64,000 nt of DNA from assembly GCA_963580455.1 (NCBI GenBank), contig OY756967.1:11864501-11928500 (forward strand). The letters run 5' to 3'. This DNA comes from Euonymus europaeus (Eukaryota > Streptophyta > Magnoliopsida > Celastrales > Celastraceae). This document shows positions 49,758 through 63,202 of this stretch, in pieces; position 1 is the stretch's first letter, and every line of letters starts with the position of its first letter. The position numbers were made by a program, and so were the translations under genes. Under the pieces are notes generated by a model. The model saw nothing but the letters and a program-made list of their open reading frames with translations, searched no databases and was not told where the DNA came from.

Positions 49758-52637
49758 GTTGCTCGGTGTACACTTTTTATTGTTCTTTTATGTTAAATTT
49801 TACGAAAATAAGCTTCTAGGATTACTTCGATGCCAAAACACCAACTTTCTATGAGAAATGGACAAAACCGTTAAAAGCTCCTCCATAGAGAGAGTTGAGC
49901 AACTTCGGACAATCAAAGTTGCTCGGTGTACACTTTTTATTGTTCTTCTATGTTAAATTTTAAGAAAATGAGCTTCCAGGATTATTTCGATGCCAAAACA
50001 CCAACTTTCTATGACAAATGGACAAAACCGTTAAAAACACCTCCATAGAGAGAGTTGAGCAATTTCGGACTATCAAAGTTGCTCGGTGTACACTTTATAT
50101 TGTTCTACTACGTCAAATTTTACGAGTATAAGCTTCCAAGATTATTTTGATGCCAAAACATTAACTTTTTATGACAAATGGACGAAACCGTTAAAAGCTC
50201 CTCCATAGAGAGTGTTGAGCAACTTTGGACAATCAAAGTTGCTCGGTCTACACTTTATATTGTTCTTCTAAGTCAAATTTTACGAGTATAAGCTTCCAAG
50301 ATTATTTCGATGCCAAAACAGCAACTTTTTATGACAAATGGACAAAACCGTTAAAAGGTCATCCATAGAGAGAGTTGAGCAACGTCAGACCATCAAAGTT
50401 GCTCGGTGTACAACTTTTATTGTTCTTCTATGTCAAAATTTACGAGTATAAGCTTCCTAGATTATTTCGATGAAAAAACACCAACTTTCTATGAAAAATG
50501 GACAAAACCGTTAAAAGCCGTTCCATAGAGAGAGTTGAGCATCTACGGACAATCAAAGTTGCTCGGTGTACACTTTTTATTGTTCTTTTATGTTAAATTT
50601 TACGAAAATGAGTTTTCCGGATTATTTCGATGCTAAAACACCAACTTTCTATGACAAATGGACAAAACCGTTAAAACCTCCTCCATAGAGAGAGTTTAGC
50701 AACTTCGGACAATCAAAGTTGCTCGGTGTACACTTTATATTGTTCTACTAAGAGAAATTTTACGAGTATAAGCTTTCAAGATTATTTCGATGCCAAAACA
50801 GCAACTTTCTAAGACAAATGGACAAAACCGTTAAAATGTCCTCCATAGAGAGAGTTGAGCAACGTCAGATTATCAAAACTGCTCTGTGTACATCTTTTAT
50901 TGTTCTTCTATGTCAAATTTTATGATTATAAGTTTCCTAGATTATTTCGATGAAAAAATACCAAATTTCTATGACAAATGGACAAAACCGTTAAAAGCCT
51001 CTCCATAGAGGGTGTTGAGCATCTTCAGACAATCAAAGTTGCTCAGTGTACACCTTTTATTGTTCTTTTATGTTAAATTTTACGAAAATGAGCTTCCAAG
51101 AATATTTCGATGCCAAAACACCAACTCTCTATGACAAATGGACAAAACCGTTAAAAGCACCTCCATAGAGAGAGTTGAGCAACTTCGGACTATCAAAGTT
51201 GCTCGGTGTACACTTTTTATTATTCTCCCATGTTCAATTTTACGAAAATCAGCTTCAAGGATTATTTCGATGCCAAAACACTAACTTTCTATGACAAATG
51301 GACAAAACCGTTAAAAGCTCCTCCATAGAGAGAGTTGAGCAATTTCGGACTATCAAAGTTGCTCGGTGTACAATTCATATAGTTCTACTAAGTCAAAATG
51401 TACGAGTATAAGCTTCCAAGATTATTTCGACACTAAAACAGCAACTTTCTACGAAAAATGTACAAAACCGTTGAACGCTCCTCCATAGAGAGAGTTGAGC
51501 AACTTCGGACAATCAAAATTGCTCGGTGTACACTTTATATTGTTCTACTAAGTCAAATTTTACGAGTATAAGCTTCCAAGATTATTTCAATGCCAAAACA
51601 TTAACTTTCTATGACAAATGGTCAAAACCGTTAGAAGCTCCTCCATAGAAAGAGTTGAGCAACTTCGGACAATCAGAGTTGCTCGGTGTACACTTTGTAT
51701 TGTTTTTTTATGTTAAATTTTACGAAAATGAGCTTCCACGATTTTTTGGATGCCAAAACACCAACTTTCTATGACAAATGGACAAAACCGTTAAAAGCTC
51801 CTCTATAGAGAGAGTTGAGCAACTTCGGACTATCAAAGTTGCTCGGTGTACACTTTTTATTGTTCTTCTACGTTAAAATTTACAAAAATGAGCTTCCAGG
51901 ATTATTTCGATGCCAAAACACAAACGTTCTATGACAAATGAGCAAAACCTTTAAAAGCTCCTCCGTAGAGAGAGTAGAGAAACTTCGGACTATCAAAGTT
52001 GCTCGGTTTACACTTTTAATTGTTCTTCTATGTTAAATTTTACAAAAATGAGCTTCCGGGATTATTTCGATGCCAAAACACCAACTTTCTATGACAAATG
52101 GACAAAACCGTTAAAACCTCCTCCATATAGAGAGTTTAGCAACTTCGGACAATCAAAGTTGCTCGGTGTACACTTTATACTGTTCTACTAAGTCAAATTT
52201 TACGAGTATTAGCTTCCAAGATTATTTTGATGACAAAACATTAACTTTCTATAACAAATAGACAAAACCGTTAAAAGCACCTCTATAGAAAAAGTTTAGC
52301 AACTTCGGACAATCAAAGTTGCTCGGTGTACCCTTTTTATTGTTCTTTTATGTTAAATTTTACGAAAATGAGCTGCCAGGATTATTTCGATGCCAAAACA
52401 CCAGCTTTCTATGACAAATGGACAAAACCGTTAAAAGCTCCTCCATAGAGAGAGTTGAGCAATTTCGGACTATCAAAGTTGCTCGGTGTACAATTTATAT
52501 TGTTCTACTAAGTCAAATTTTACGAGTATAAGCTTCCAAGATTATTTCGACGCTAAAACAGCAACTTTCTATGACAAATGGACAAAACCGTCAAAAGCTG
52601 CTCCATAGAGAGAGTTGAGCAACTTCGGACTATCAAA
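49758..52637 (+). repeat. 18-monomer HOR, copy 2, 2880 bp
   Basis: Identical in order to copy 1 and almost identical in sequence (T at 50169). It shares with copy 1 the private bases giving 'catatagttctac' (51361 line) and 'acaaacgttct' (51926). The boundary with copy 1 is an A1/B hybrid monomer that switches between about 49682 and 49712. Confidence 0.93.
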
Positions 52638-55517
52638 GTTGCTCGGTGTACACTTTTTATTGTTCTTTTATGTTAAATTTTACGAAAATAAGCTTCTAGG
52701 ATTACTTCGATGCCAAAACACCAACTTTCTATGAGAAATGGACAAAACCGTTAAAAGCTCCTCCATAGAGAGAGTTGAGCAACTTCGGACAATCAAAGTT
52801 GCTCGGTGTACACTTTTTATTGTTCTTCTATGTTAAATTTTAAGAAAATGAGCTTCCAGGATTATTTCGATGCCAAAACACCAACTTTCTATGACAAATG
52901 GACAAAACCGTTAAAAACACCTCCATAGAGAGAGTTGAGCAATTTCGGACTATCAAAGTTGCTCGGTGTACACTTTATATTGTTCTACTACGTCAAATTT
53001 TACGAGTATAAGCTTCCAAGATTATTTTGATGCCAAAACATTAACTTTCTATGACAAATGGACGAAACCGTTAAAAGCTCCTCCATAGAGAGTGTTGAGC
53101 AACTTTGGACAATCAAAGTTGCTCGGTCTACACTTTATATTGTTCTTCTAAGTCAAATTTTACGAGTATAAGCTTCCAAGATTATTTCGATGCCAAAACA
53201 GCAACTTTTTATGACAAATGGACAAAACCGTTAAAAGGTCATCCATAGAGAGAGTTGAGCAACGTCAGACCATCAAAGTTGCTCGGTGTACAACTTTTAT
53301 TGTTCTTCTATGTCAAAATTTACGAGTATAAGCTTCCTAGATTATTTCGATGAAAAAACACCAACTTTCTATGAAAAATGGACAAAACCGTTAAAAGCCG
53401 TTCCATAGAGAGAGTTGAGCATCTACGGACAATCAAAGTTGCTCGGTGTACACTTTTTATTGTTCTTTTATGTTAAATTTTACGAAAATGAGTTTTCCGG
53501 ATTATTTCGATGCTAAAACACCAACTTTCTATGACAAATGGACAAAACCGTTAAAACCTCCTCCATAGAGAGAGTTTAGCAACTTCGGACAATCAAAGTT
53601 GCTCGGTGTACACTTTATATTGTTCTACTAAGAGAAATTTTACGAGTATAAGCTTTCAAGATTATTTCGATGCCAAAACAGCAACTTTCTAAGACAAATG
53701 GACAAAACCGTTAAAATGTCCTCCATAGAGAGAGTTGAGCAACGTCAGATTATCAAAACTGCTCTGTGTACATCTTTTATTGTTCTTCTATGTCAAATTT
53801 TATGATTATAAGTTTCCTAGATTATTTCGATGAAAAAATACCAAATTTCTATGACAAATGGACAAAACCGTTAAAAGCCTCTCCATAGAGGGTGTTGAGC
53901 ATCTTCAGACAATCAAAGTTGCTCAGTGTACACCTTTTATTGTTCTTTTATGTTAAATTTTACGAAAATGAGCTTCCAAGAATATTTCGATGCCAAAACA
54001 CCAACTCTCTATGACAAATGGACAAAACCGTTAAAAGCACCTCCATAGAGAGAGTTGAGCAACTTCGGACTATCAAAGTTGCTCGGTGTACACTTTTTAT
54101 TATTCTCCCATGTTCAATTTTACGAAAATCAGCTTCAAGGATTATTTCGATGCCAAAACACTAACTTTCTATGACAAATGGACAAAACCGTTAAAAGCTC
54201 CTCCATAGAGAGAGTTGAGCAATTTCGGACTATCAAAGTTGCTCGGTGTACAATTCATATTGTTCTACTAAGTCAAAATGTACGAGTATAAGCTTCCAAG
54301 ATTATTTCGACACTAAAACAGCAACTTTCTACGAAAAATGTACAAAACCGTTGAACGCTCCTCCATAGAGAGAGTTGAGCAACTTCGGACAATCAAAATT
54401 GCTCGGTGTACACTTTATATTGTTCTACTAAGTCAAATTTTACGAGTATAAGCTTCCAAGATTATTTCAATGCCAAAACATTAACTTTCTATGACAAATG
54501 GTCAAAACCGTTAGAAGCTCCTCCATAGAAAGAGTTGAGCAACTTCGGACAATCAGAGTTGCTCGGTGTACACTTTGTATTGTTTTTTTATGTTAAATTT
54601 TACGAAAATGAGCTTCCACGATTTTTTGGATGCCAAAACACCAACTTTCTATGACAAATGGACAAAACCGTTAAAAGCTCCTCTATAGAGAGAGTTGAGC
54701 AACTTCGGACTATCAAAGTTGCTCGGTGTACACTTTTTATTGTTCTTCTACGTTAAAATTTACAAAAATGAGCTTCCAGGATTATTTCGATGCCAAAACA
54801 CAAACTTTCTATGACAAATGAGCAAAACCTTTAAAAGCTCCTCCGTAGAGAGAGTAGAGAAACTTCGGACTATCAAAGTTGCCCGGTTTACACTTTTAAT
54901 TGTTCTTCTATGTTAAATTTTACAAAAATGAGCTTCCGGGATTATTTCGATGCCAAAACACCAACTTTCTATGACAAATGGACAAAACCGTTAAAACCTC
55001 CTCCATATAGAGAGTTTAGCAACTTCGGACAATCAAAGTTGCTCGGTGTACACTTTATACTGTTCTACTAAGTCAAATTTTACGAGTATTAGCTTCCAAG
55101 ATTATTTTGATGACAAAACATTAACTTTCTATAACAAATAGACAAAACCGTTAAAAGCACCTCTATAGAAAAAGTTTAGCAACTTCGGACAATCAAAGTT
55201 GCTCGGTGTACCCTTTTTATTGTTCTTTTATGTTAAATTTTACGAAAATGAGCTGCCAGGATTATTTCGATGCCAAAACACCAGCTTTCTATGACAAATG
55301 GACAAAACCGTTAAAAGCTCCTCCATAGAGAGAGTTGAGCAATTTCGGACTATCAAAGTTGCTCGGTGTACAATTTATATTGTTCTACTAAGTCAAATTT
55401 TACGAGTATAAGCTTCCAAGATTATTTCGACGCTAAAACAGCAACTTTCTATGACAAATGGACAAAACCGTTAAAAGCTCCTCCATAGAGAGAGTTGAGC
55501 AACTTCGGACAATCAAA
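52638..55517 (+). repeat. 18-monomer HOR, copy 3, 2880 bp
   Basis: Differs from copy 2 at about four positions by eye: C against T at 53049, T at 54261, T at 54806 and 'gcccgg' near 54883. Its last monomer keeps the A1 tail ('ttaaaagctcc'), where copies 1 and 2 end in the hybrid tail ('tcaaaagctgc'), so it preserves the ancestral right edge of the unit. Confidence 0.92.
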
Positions 55518-58081
55518 GTTGCTCGTTGTACACTTTATACTGTTCTACTAAGTCTAATTTTACGAGGATAAGCTTCCAAGATTATTTCAATGCCAAAACA
55601 TTAACTTTCTATGAAAAATGGTTAAAACCGATAAAAGCTCCTCCATAGAAAGAGTTAAGCAACTTCGGACAATCAAAGTTACTCGGTGTACACTTTGTAT
55701 TATTTTTTTATGTTAAATTTTACGAAAATGAGCTTTCCCGATTTTTTGGATGCCAAAACACCAACTTTCTATGACAAATGGACAAAACCGTTAAAAGCTC
55801 CTCCATAGAAAGAGTTGAGCAACTTCGGACAATCAAAATTGCTCGGTGTACACTTTTTTATTGTTCTTTTATGTTAAATTTTACGAAAATGAGCTTGCAC
55901 GATTATTTCGATGCCAAAACACCAACTTTCTATGACAAATGGACAAAACCGTTAAAACCTCCTCCATAGAGAGAGTTTAGCAACTTCGGACAATCAAAGT
56001 TGCTCGGTGTACACTTTATATTGTTCTACTAAGTCAAATTTTACGAGTATAAGCTTCCAAGATTATTTTGATGCCAAAACATTAACTTTCTATGACAAAT
56101 GGACAAAACCATTAAAAGCTCCTCCATAGAGAGTGTTGAGCAACTTTGGACAATCAAAGTTGCTCGGTGTACACTTTGTATTGTTCTACTAAGTCAAATT
56201 TTACGAGTATAAGCTTCCAAGATTATTTTGATGCCAAAACATTAACTTTCTATAACAAATGGACAAAACCGTTAAAAGCTCCTCCATAGAAAAAGTTTAG
56301 CAACTTCGGACAATCATAGTTGCTCGGTGTACCTTTTTTATTGTTCTTTTATGTTAAATTTTACGAAAATGAGCTTTCCCGATTTTTTGGATGCCAAAAC
56401 ACCAACTTTCTATGACAAATGGACAAAACCGTTAAAAGCTCCTCCATAGAAAGAGTTGAGCAACTTCGGACAATCAAAATTGCTCGGTGTACACTTTTTT
56501 ATTGTTCTTTTATGTTAAATTTTACGAAAATGAGCTTGCACGATTATTTCGATGCCAAAACACCAACTTTCTATGACAAATGGACAAAACCGTTAAAACC
56601 TCCTCCATAGAGAGAGTTTAGCAACTTCGGACAATCAAAGTTGCTCGGTGTACACTTTATACTGTTCTACTAAGTCAAATTTTACGAGTATAAGCTTGCA
56701 CGATTATTTCGATGCTAAAACATTAACTTTCTATGACAAATGGACAAAACCGTTAAAAGCTCCTCCATAGAAAGAGTTGAGCAACTTCGGACAATCAAAA
56801 TTGCTCGGTGTACACTTTTTTATTGTTCTTTTATGTTAAATTTTACGAAAATGAGCTTGCACGATTATTTCGATGCCAAAACACCAACTTTCTATGACAA
56901 ATGGAAAAAACCGTTAAAACCTCCTCCATAGAGAGAGTTTAGCAACTTCGGACAATCAAAGTTGCTCGGTGTACACTTTATATTGTTCTACTAAGTCAAA
57001 TTTTACGAGTATAAGCTTCCAAGATTATTTTGATGCCAAAACATTAACTTTCTATGACAAATGGACAAAACCGTTAAAAGCTCCTCCATAGAGAGTGTTG
57101 AGCAACTTTGGACAATCAAAGTTGCTCGGTGTACACTTTGTATTGTTCTCCTAAGTCAAATTTTACGAGTATAAGCTTCCAAGATTATTTTGATGCCAAA
57201 ACATTAACTTTCTATAACAAATGGACAAAACCGTTAAAAGCTCCTCCATAGAAAAAGTTTAGCAACTTCGGACAATCATAGTTGCTCGGTGTACCTTTTT
57301 TATTGTTCTTTTATGTTAAATTTTACGAAAATGAGCTGCCGGGATTATTTCGATGCCAAAACACCAGCTTTCTATGACAAGTGGACAAAACCGTTAAAAC
57401 CTCCTCCATAGAGAGAGTTGAGAAACTTCGTACTATCAAAGTTGCTCGGTGTACACTTTTTATTGTTGTTCTAAGTTAAATTTTACGAAAATGAGCTTCC
57501 AGGATTATTTCGATGCCAAAAAACCAACTTTCTATGACAAATGGACAAAACCGTTAAAAGCTCCTCCATAGAGAGAGTTGAGCAACTTCGGACAATCAAA
57601 GTTGCTCGGTGTACACTTTATATTGTTCTACTAAGTCAAATTTTACGAGTATAAGCTTCCAAGATTATTTCGATGCCAAAACATTAACTTTCTATGACAA
57701 ATGGACAAAACCGTTAAAAGCTCCTCCATAGAAAGAGTTGAGCAACTTCGGACAATCAAAATTGCTCGGTGTACACTTTTTTATTGTTCTTTTATGTTAA
57801 ATTTTACGAAAATGAGCTTGCACGATTATTTCGATGCCAAAACACCAACTTTCTATGAGAAATGGACAAAACCGTTAACAGCACCTCCATAGAGAGAGTT
57901 GAGCAACTTCGGACTATCAAAGTTGCTCGGTGTGCACTTTTTATTGTTCTTCTTTGTTAAATTTTACGAAAATGAGCTTCCAGAATTATTTCGATGTCAA
58001 AACACCAACTTTCTATGACAAATGGACAAAACCGTCAAAAGCTGCTCCATAGAGAGAGTTGAGCAACTTCGGACTATCAAA
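55518..58081 (+). repeat. Second 16-monomer leader of the 34-mer superunit, rearranged
   Basis: Order is G (55518), C, F (55838), A, A, D/C hybrid (56319), F (56479), A/F hybrid (56640), F (56800), A, A, D, B2, A, F (57761), B (57922). It has the same start, end and monomer number as 44316-46877, but the middle is re-sorted. 56319 begins as D ('gtaccttttttatt') and ends as C ('gagctttcccgatt'). 56640 is an A monomer with a short F-like patch ('agcttgcacgatt'). Confidence 0.87.
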
Positions 58082-60961
58082 GTTGCTCGGTGTACACTTT
58101 TTATTGTTCTTTTATGTTAAATTTTACGAAAATAAGCTTCTAGGATTACTTCGATGCCAAAACACCAACTTTCTATGAGAAATGGACAAAACCGTTAAAA
58201 GCTCCTCCATAGAGAGAGTTGAGCAACTTCGGACAATCAAAGTTGCTCGGTGTACACTTTTTATTGTTCTTCTATGTTAAATTTTAAGAAAATGAGCTTG
58301 CAGGATTATTTCGATGCCAAAACACCAACTTTCTATGACAAATGGACAAAACCGTTAAAAACACCTCCATAGATAGAGTTGAGCAATTTCGGACTATCAA
58401 AGTTGCTCGGTGTACACTTTATATTGTTCTACTACGTCAAATTTTACGAGTATAAGCTTCCAAGATTATTTTGATGCCAAAACATTAACTTTCTATGACA
58501 AATGGACGAAACCGTTAAAAGCTCCTCCATAGAGAGTGTTGAGCAACTTTGGACAATCAAAGTTGCTCGGTCTACACTTTATATTGTTCTTCTAAGTCAA
58601 ATTTTACGAGTATAAGCTTCCAAGATTATTTCGATGCCAAAACAGCAAATTTTTATGACAAATGGACAAAACCGTTAAAAGGTCATCCATAGAGAGAGTT
58701 GAGCAACGTCAGACCATCAAAGTTGCTCGGTGTACAACTTTTATTGTTCTTCTATGTCAAAATTTACGAGTATAAGCTTCCTAGATTATTTCGATGAAAA
58801 AACACCAACTTTCTATGACAAATGGACAAAACCGTTAAAAGCCGTTCCATAGAGAGAGTTGAGCATCTACGGACAATCAAAGTTGCTCGGTGTACACTTT
58901 TTATTGTTCTTTTATGTTAAATTTTACGAAAATGAGTTTTCCGGATTATTTCGATGCTAAAACACCAACTTTCTATGACAAATGGACAAAACCGTTAAAA
59001 CCTCCTCCATAGAGAGAGTTTAGCAACTTCGGACAATCAAAGTTGCTCGGTGTACACTTTATATTGTTCTACTAAGAGAAATTTTACGAGTATAAGCTTT
59101 CAAGATTATTTCGATGCCAAAACAGCAACTTTCTAAGACAAATGGACAAAACCGTTAAAATGTCCTCCATAGAGAGAGTTGAGCAACGTCAGATTATCAA
59201 AACTGCTCTGTGTACATCTTTTATTGTTCTTCTATGTCAAATTTTATGATTATTAGTTTCCTAGATTATTTCGATGAAAAAATACCAAATTTCTATGACA
59301 AATGGACAAAACCGTTAAAAGCCTCTCCATAGAGGGTGTTGAGCATCTTCAGACAAACAAAGTTGCTCAGTGTACACCTTTTATTGTTCTTTTATGTTAA
59401 ATTTTACGAAAATGAGCTTCCAAGAATATTTCGATGCCAAAACACCAACTCTCTATGACAAATGGACAAAACCGTTAAAAGCACCTCCATAGAGAGAGTT
59501 GAGCAACTTCGGACTATCAAAGTTGCTCGGTGTACACTTTTTATTATTCTCCCATGTTCAATTTTACGAAAATCAGCTTCAAGGATTATTACGATGCCAA
59601 AACACTAACTTTCTATGACAAATGGACAAAACCGTTAAAAGCTCCTCCATAGAGAGAGTTGAGCAATTTCGGACTATCAAAGTTGCTCGGTGTACAATTC
59701 ATATTGTTCTACTAAGTCAAAATGTACGAGTATAAGCTTCCAAGATTATTTCGACACTAAAACAGCAACTTTCTACGAAAAATGTACAAAACCGTTGAAC
59801 GCTCCTCCATAGAGAGAGTTGAGCAACTTCGGACAATCAAAATTGCTCGGTGTACACTTTATATTGTTCTACTAAGTCAAATTTTACGAGTATAAGCTTC
59901 CAAGATTATTTCAATGCCAAAACATTAACTTTCTATGACAAATGGTCAAAACCGTTAGAAGCTCCTCCATAGAAAGAGTTGAGCAACTTCGGACAATCAG
60001 AGTTGCTCGGTGTACACTTTGTATTGTTTTTTTATGTTAAATTTTACGAAAATGAGCTTCCACGATTTTTTGGATGCCAAAACACCAACTTTCTATGACA
60101 AATGGACAAAACCGTTAAAAGCTCCTCTATAGAGAGAGTTGAGCAACTTCGGACTATCAAAGTTGCTCGGTGTACACTTTTTATTGTTCTTCTACGTTAA
60201 AATTTACAAAAATGAGCTTCCAGGATTATTTCGATGCCAAAACACAAACTTTCTATGACAAATGAGCAAAACCTTTAAAAGCTCCTCCGTAGAGAGAGTA
60301 GAGAAACTTCGGACTATCAAAGTTGCTCGGTTTACACTTTTAATTGTTCTTCTATGTTAAATTTTACAAAAATGAGCTTCCGGGATTATTTCGATGCCAA
60401 AACACCAACTTTCTATGACAAATGGACAAAACTGTTAAAACCCCCGCCATATAGAGAGTTTAGCAACTTCGGACAATCAAAGTTGCTCGGTGTACACTTT
60501 ATACTGTTCTACTAAGTCAAATTTTACGAGTATAAGCTTCCAAGATTATTTTGATGACAAAACATTAACTTTCTATAACAAATAGACAAAACCGTTAAAA
60601 GCTCCTCTATAGAAAAAGTTTAGCAACTTCGGACAATCAAAGTTGCTCGGTGTACCCTTTTTATTGTTCTTTTATGTTAAATTTTACGAAAATGAGCTGC
60701 CAGGATTATTTCGATGCCAAAACACCAGCTTTCTATGACAAATGGACAAAACCGTTAAAAGCTCCTCCATAGAGAGAGTTGAGCAATTTCGGACTATCAA
60801 AGTTGCTCGGTGTACAATTTATATTGTTCTACTAAGTCAAATTTTACGAGTATAAGCTTCCAAGATTATTTCGACGCTAAAACAGCAACTTTCTATGACA
60901 AATGGACAAAACCGTTAAAAGCTCCTCCATAGAGAGAGTTGAGCAACTTCGGACAATCAAA
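58082..60961 (+). repeat. 18-monomer HOR, copy 4, 2880 bp
   Basis: Same 18-monomer order as 52638-55517. Scattered private changes include 'aacagcaaatttttatg' (58641), 'gattattagtttcc' (59247), 'gacaaacaaag' (59352), 'ttattacgatgcc' (59586) and 'cccccgccatat' (60440). It is more diverged than copies 1-3 are from one another, as expected for a copy outside the recent triplication. Confidence 0.92.
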
Positions 60962-62242
60962 GTTGCTCGTTGTACACTTTATACTGTTCTACTAAGTCTA
61001 ATTTTACGAGGATAAGCTTCCAAGATTATTTCCATGCCAAAACATTAACTTTCTATGACAAATGGTTAAAACCGATAAAAGCTCCTCCATAGAAAGAGTT
61101 AAGCAACTTCGGACAATCAAAGTTACTCGGTGTACACTTTGTATTATTTTTTTATGTTAAATTTTACGAAAATGAGCTTTCCCGATTTTTTGGATGCCAA
61201 AACACCAACTTTCTATGACAAATGGACAAAACCGTTAAAAGCTCCTCCATAGAAAGAGTTGAGCAACTTCGGACAATCAAAATTGCTCGGTGTACACTTT
61301 TTTATTGTTCTTTTATGTTAAATTTTACGAAAATGAGCTTGCACGATTATTTCGATGCCAAAACACCAACTTTCTATGACAAATGGACAAAACCGTTAAA
61401 ACCTCCTCCATAGAGAGACTTTAGCAACTTCGGACAATCAAAGTTGCTCGGTGTACACTTTATATTGTTCTACTAAGTCAAATTTTACGAGTATAAGCTT
61501 CCAAGATTATTTTGATGCCAAAACATTAACTTTCTATGACAAATGGACAAAACCGTTAAAAGCTCCTCGATAGAGAGTGTTGAGCAACTTTGGACAATCA
61601 AAGTTGCTCGGTGTACACTTTGTATTGTTCTACTAAGTCAAATTTTACGAGTATAAGCTTCCAAGATTATTTTGATGCCAAAACATTAACTTTCTATAAC
61701 AAATGGACAAAACCGTTAAAAGCTCCTCCATAGAAAAAGTTTATCAACTTCGGACAATCATAGTTGCTCGGTGTACCTTTTTTATTGTTCTTTTATGTTA
61801 AATTTTACGAAAATGAGCTGCCGGGATTATTTCGATGCCAAAACACCAGCTTTCTATGACAAGTGGACAAAACCGTTAAAACCTCCTCCATAGAGAGAGT
61901 TGAGAAACTTCGTACTATCAAATTTGCTCGGTGTACACTTTTTATTGTTGTTCTAAGTTAAATTTTACGAAAATGAGCTTCCAGGATTATTTCGATGCCA
62001 AAAAACCAACTTTCTATGACAAATGGACAAAACCGTTAAAAGCTCCTCCATAGAGAGAGTTGAGCAACTTCGGACAATCAAAGTTGCTCGGTGTACACTT
62101 TATATTGTTCTACTAAGTCAAATTTTACGAGTATAAGCTTCCAAGATTATTTCGATGCCAAAACATTAACTTTCTATGACAAATGGACAAAACCGTTAAA
62201 AGCTCCTCTATAGAAAGAGTTGAGCAACTTCGGACTATCAAA
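60962..62242 (+). repeat. Third leader of the 34-mer superunit, truncated
   Basis: G (60962), C (61122), F (61282), A (61443), A, D (61763), B2 (61923), A (62083). The A at 62083 ends with a composite tail ('gctcctctatagaaagag') joining A-type and C-type features, then runs into an E monomer taken from the 18-mer HOR. This marks an exchange junction near 62205. Confidence 0.85.
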
Positions 62243-63202
62243 GTTGCTCGGTGTACACTTTTTATTGTTCTTCTACGTTAAAATTTACAAAAATGAGCTT
62301 CCAGGATTATTTCGATACCAAAACACCAACTTTCTATGACAAATGAGCAAAACCTTTAAAAGCTCCTCCGTAGAGAGAGTAGAGAAACTTCGGACTATCA
62401 AAGTTGCTCGGTTTACACTTTTAATTGTTCTTCTATGTTAAATTTTACAAAAATGAGCTTCCGGGATTATTTCGATGCCAAAACACCAACTTTCTATGAC
62501 AAATGGACAAAACCGTTAAAACCTCCTCCATATAGAGAGTTTAGCAACTTTGGACAATCAAAGTTGCTCGGTGTACACTTTATACTGTTCTACTAAGTCA
62601 AATTTTACGAGTATAAGCTTCCAAGATTATTTTGATGACAAAACATTAACTTTCTATAACAAATAGACAAAACCGTTAAAAGCTCCTCGATAGAAAAAGT
62701 TTAGCAACTTCGGACAATCAAAGTTCCTCGGTGTACCCTTTTTATTGTTCTTTTATGTTAAATTTTTCGAAAATGAGCTGCCAGGATTATTTCGATGCCA
62801 AAACACCAGCTTTCTATGACAAATGGACAAAACCGTTAAAAGCTCCTCCATAGAGAGAGTTGAGCAATTTCGGACTATCAAAGTTGCTCGGTGTACAATT
62901 TATATTGTTCTACTAAGTCAAATTTTACGAGTATAAGCTTCCAAGATTATTTCGACGCTAAAACAGCAACTTTCTATGACAAATGGACAAAACCGTTAAA
63001 AGCTCCTCCATAGAGAGAGTTGAGCAACTTCGGACAATCAAAGTTGCTCGTTGTACACTTTATACTGTTCTACTAAGTCTAATTTTACGAGGATAAGCTT
63101 CCAAGATTATTTCCATGCCAAAACATTAACTTTCTATGACAAATGGTTAAAACCGATAAAAGCTCCTCCATAGAAAGAGTTAAGCAACTTCGGACAATCA
63201 AA
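62243..63202 (+). repeat. Duplicated E-B-A-D-A1-G segment from the 18-mer/leader boundary
   Basis: Six monomers (62243, 62403, 62563, 62723, 62883, 63043) repeat 60162-61121 at a spacing of 2081 bp. They carry the same rare variants 'ggtttacacttttaatt', 'gatgacaaaacatt' and 'gctcgttgtacac'. Together with the junction near 62205 this defines a 13-monomer tandem duplication. Confidence 0.85.
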
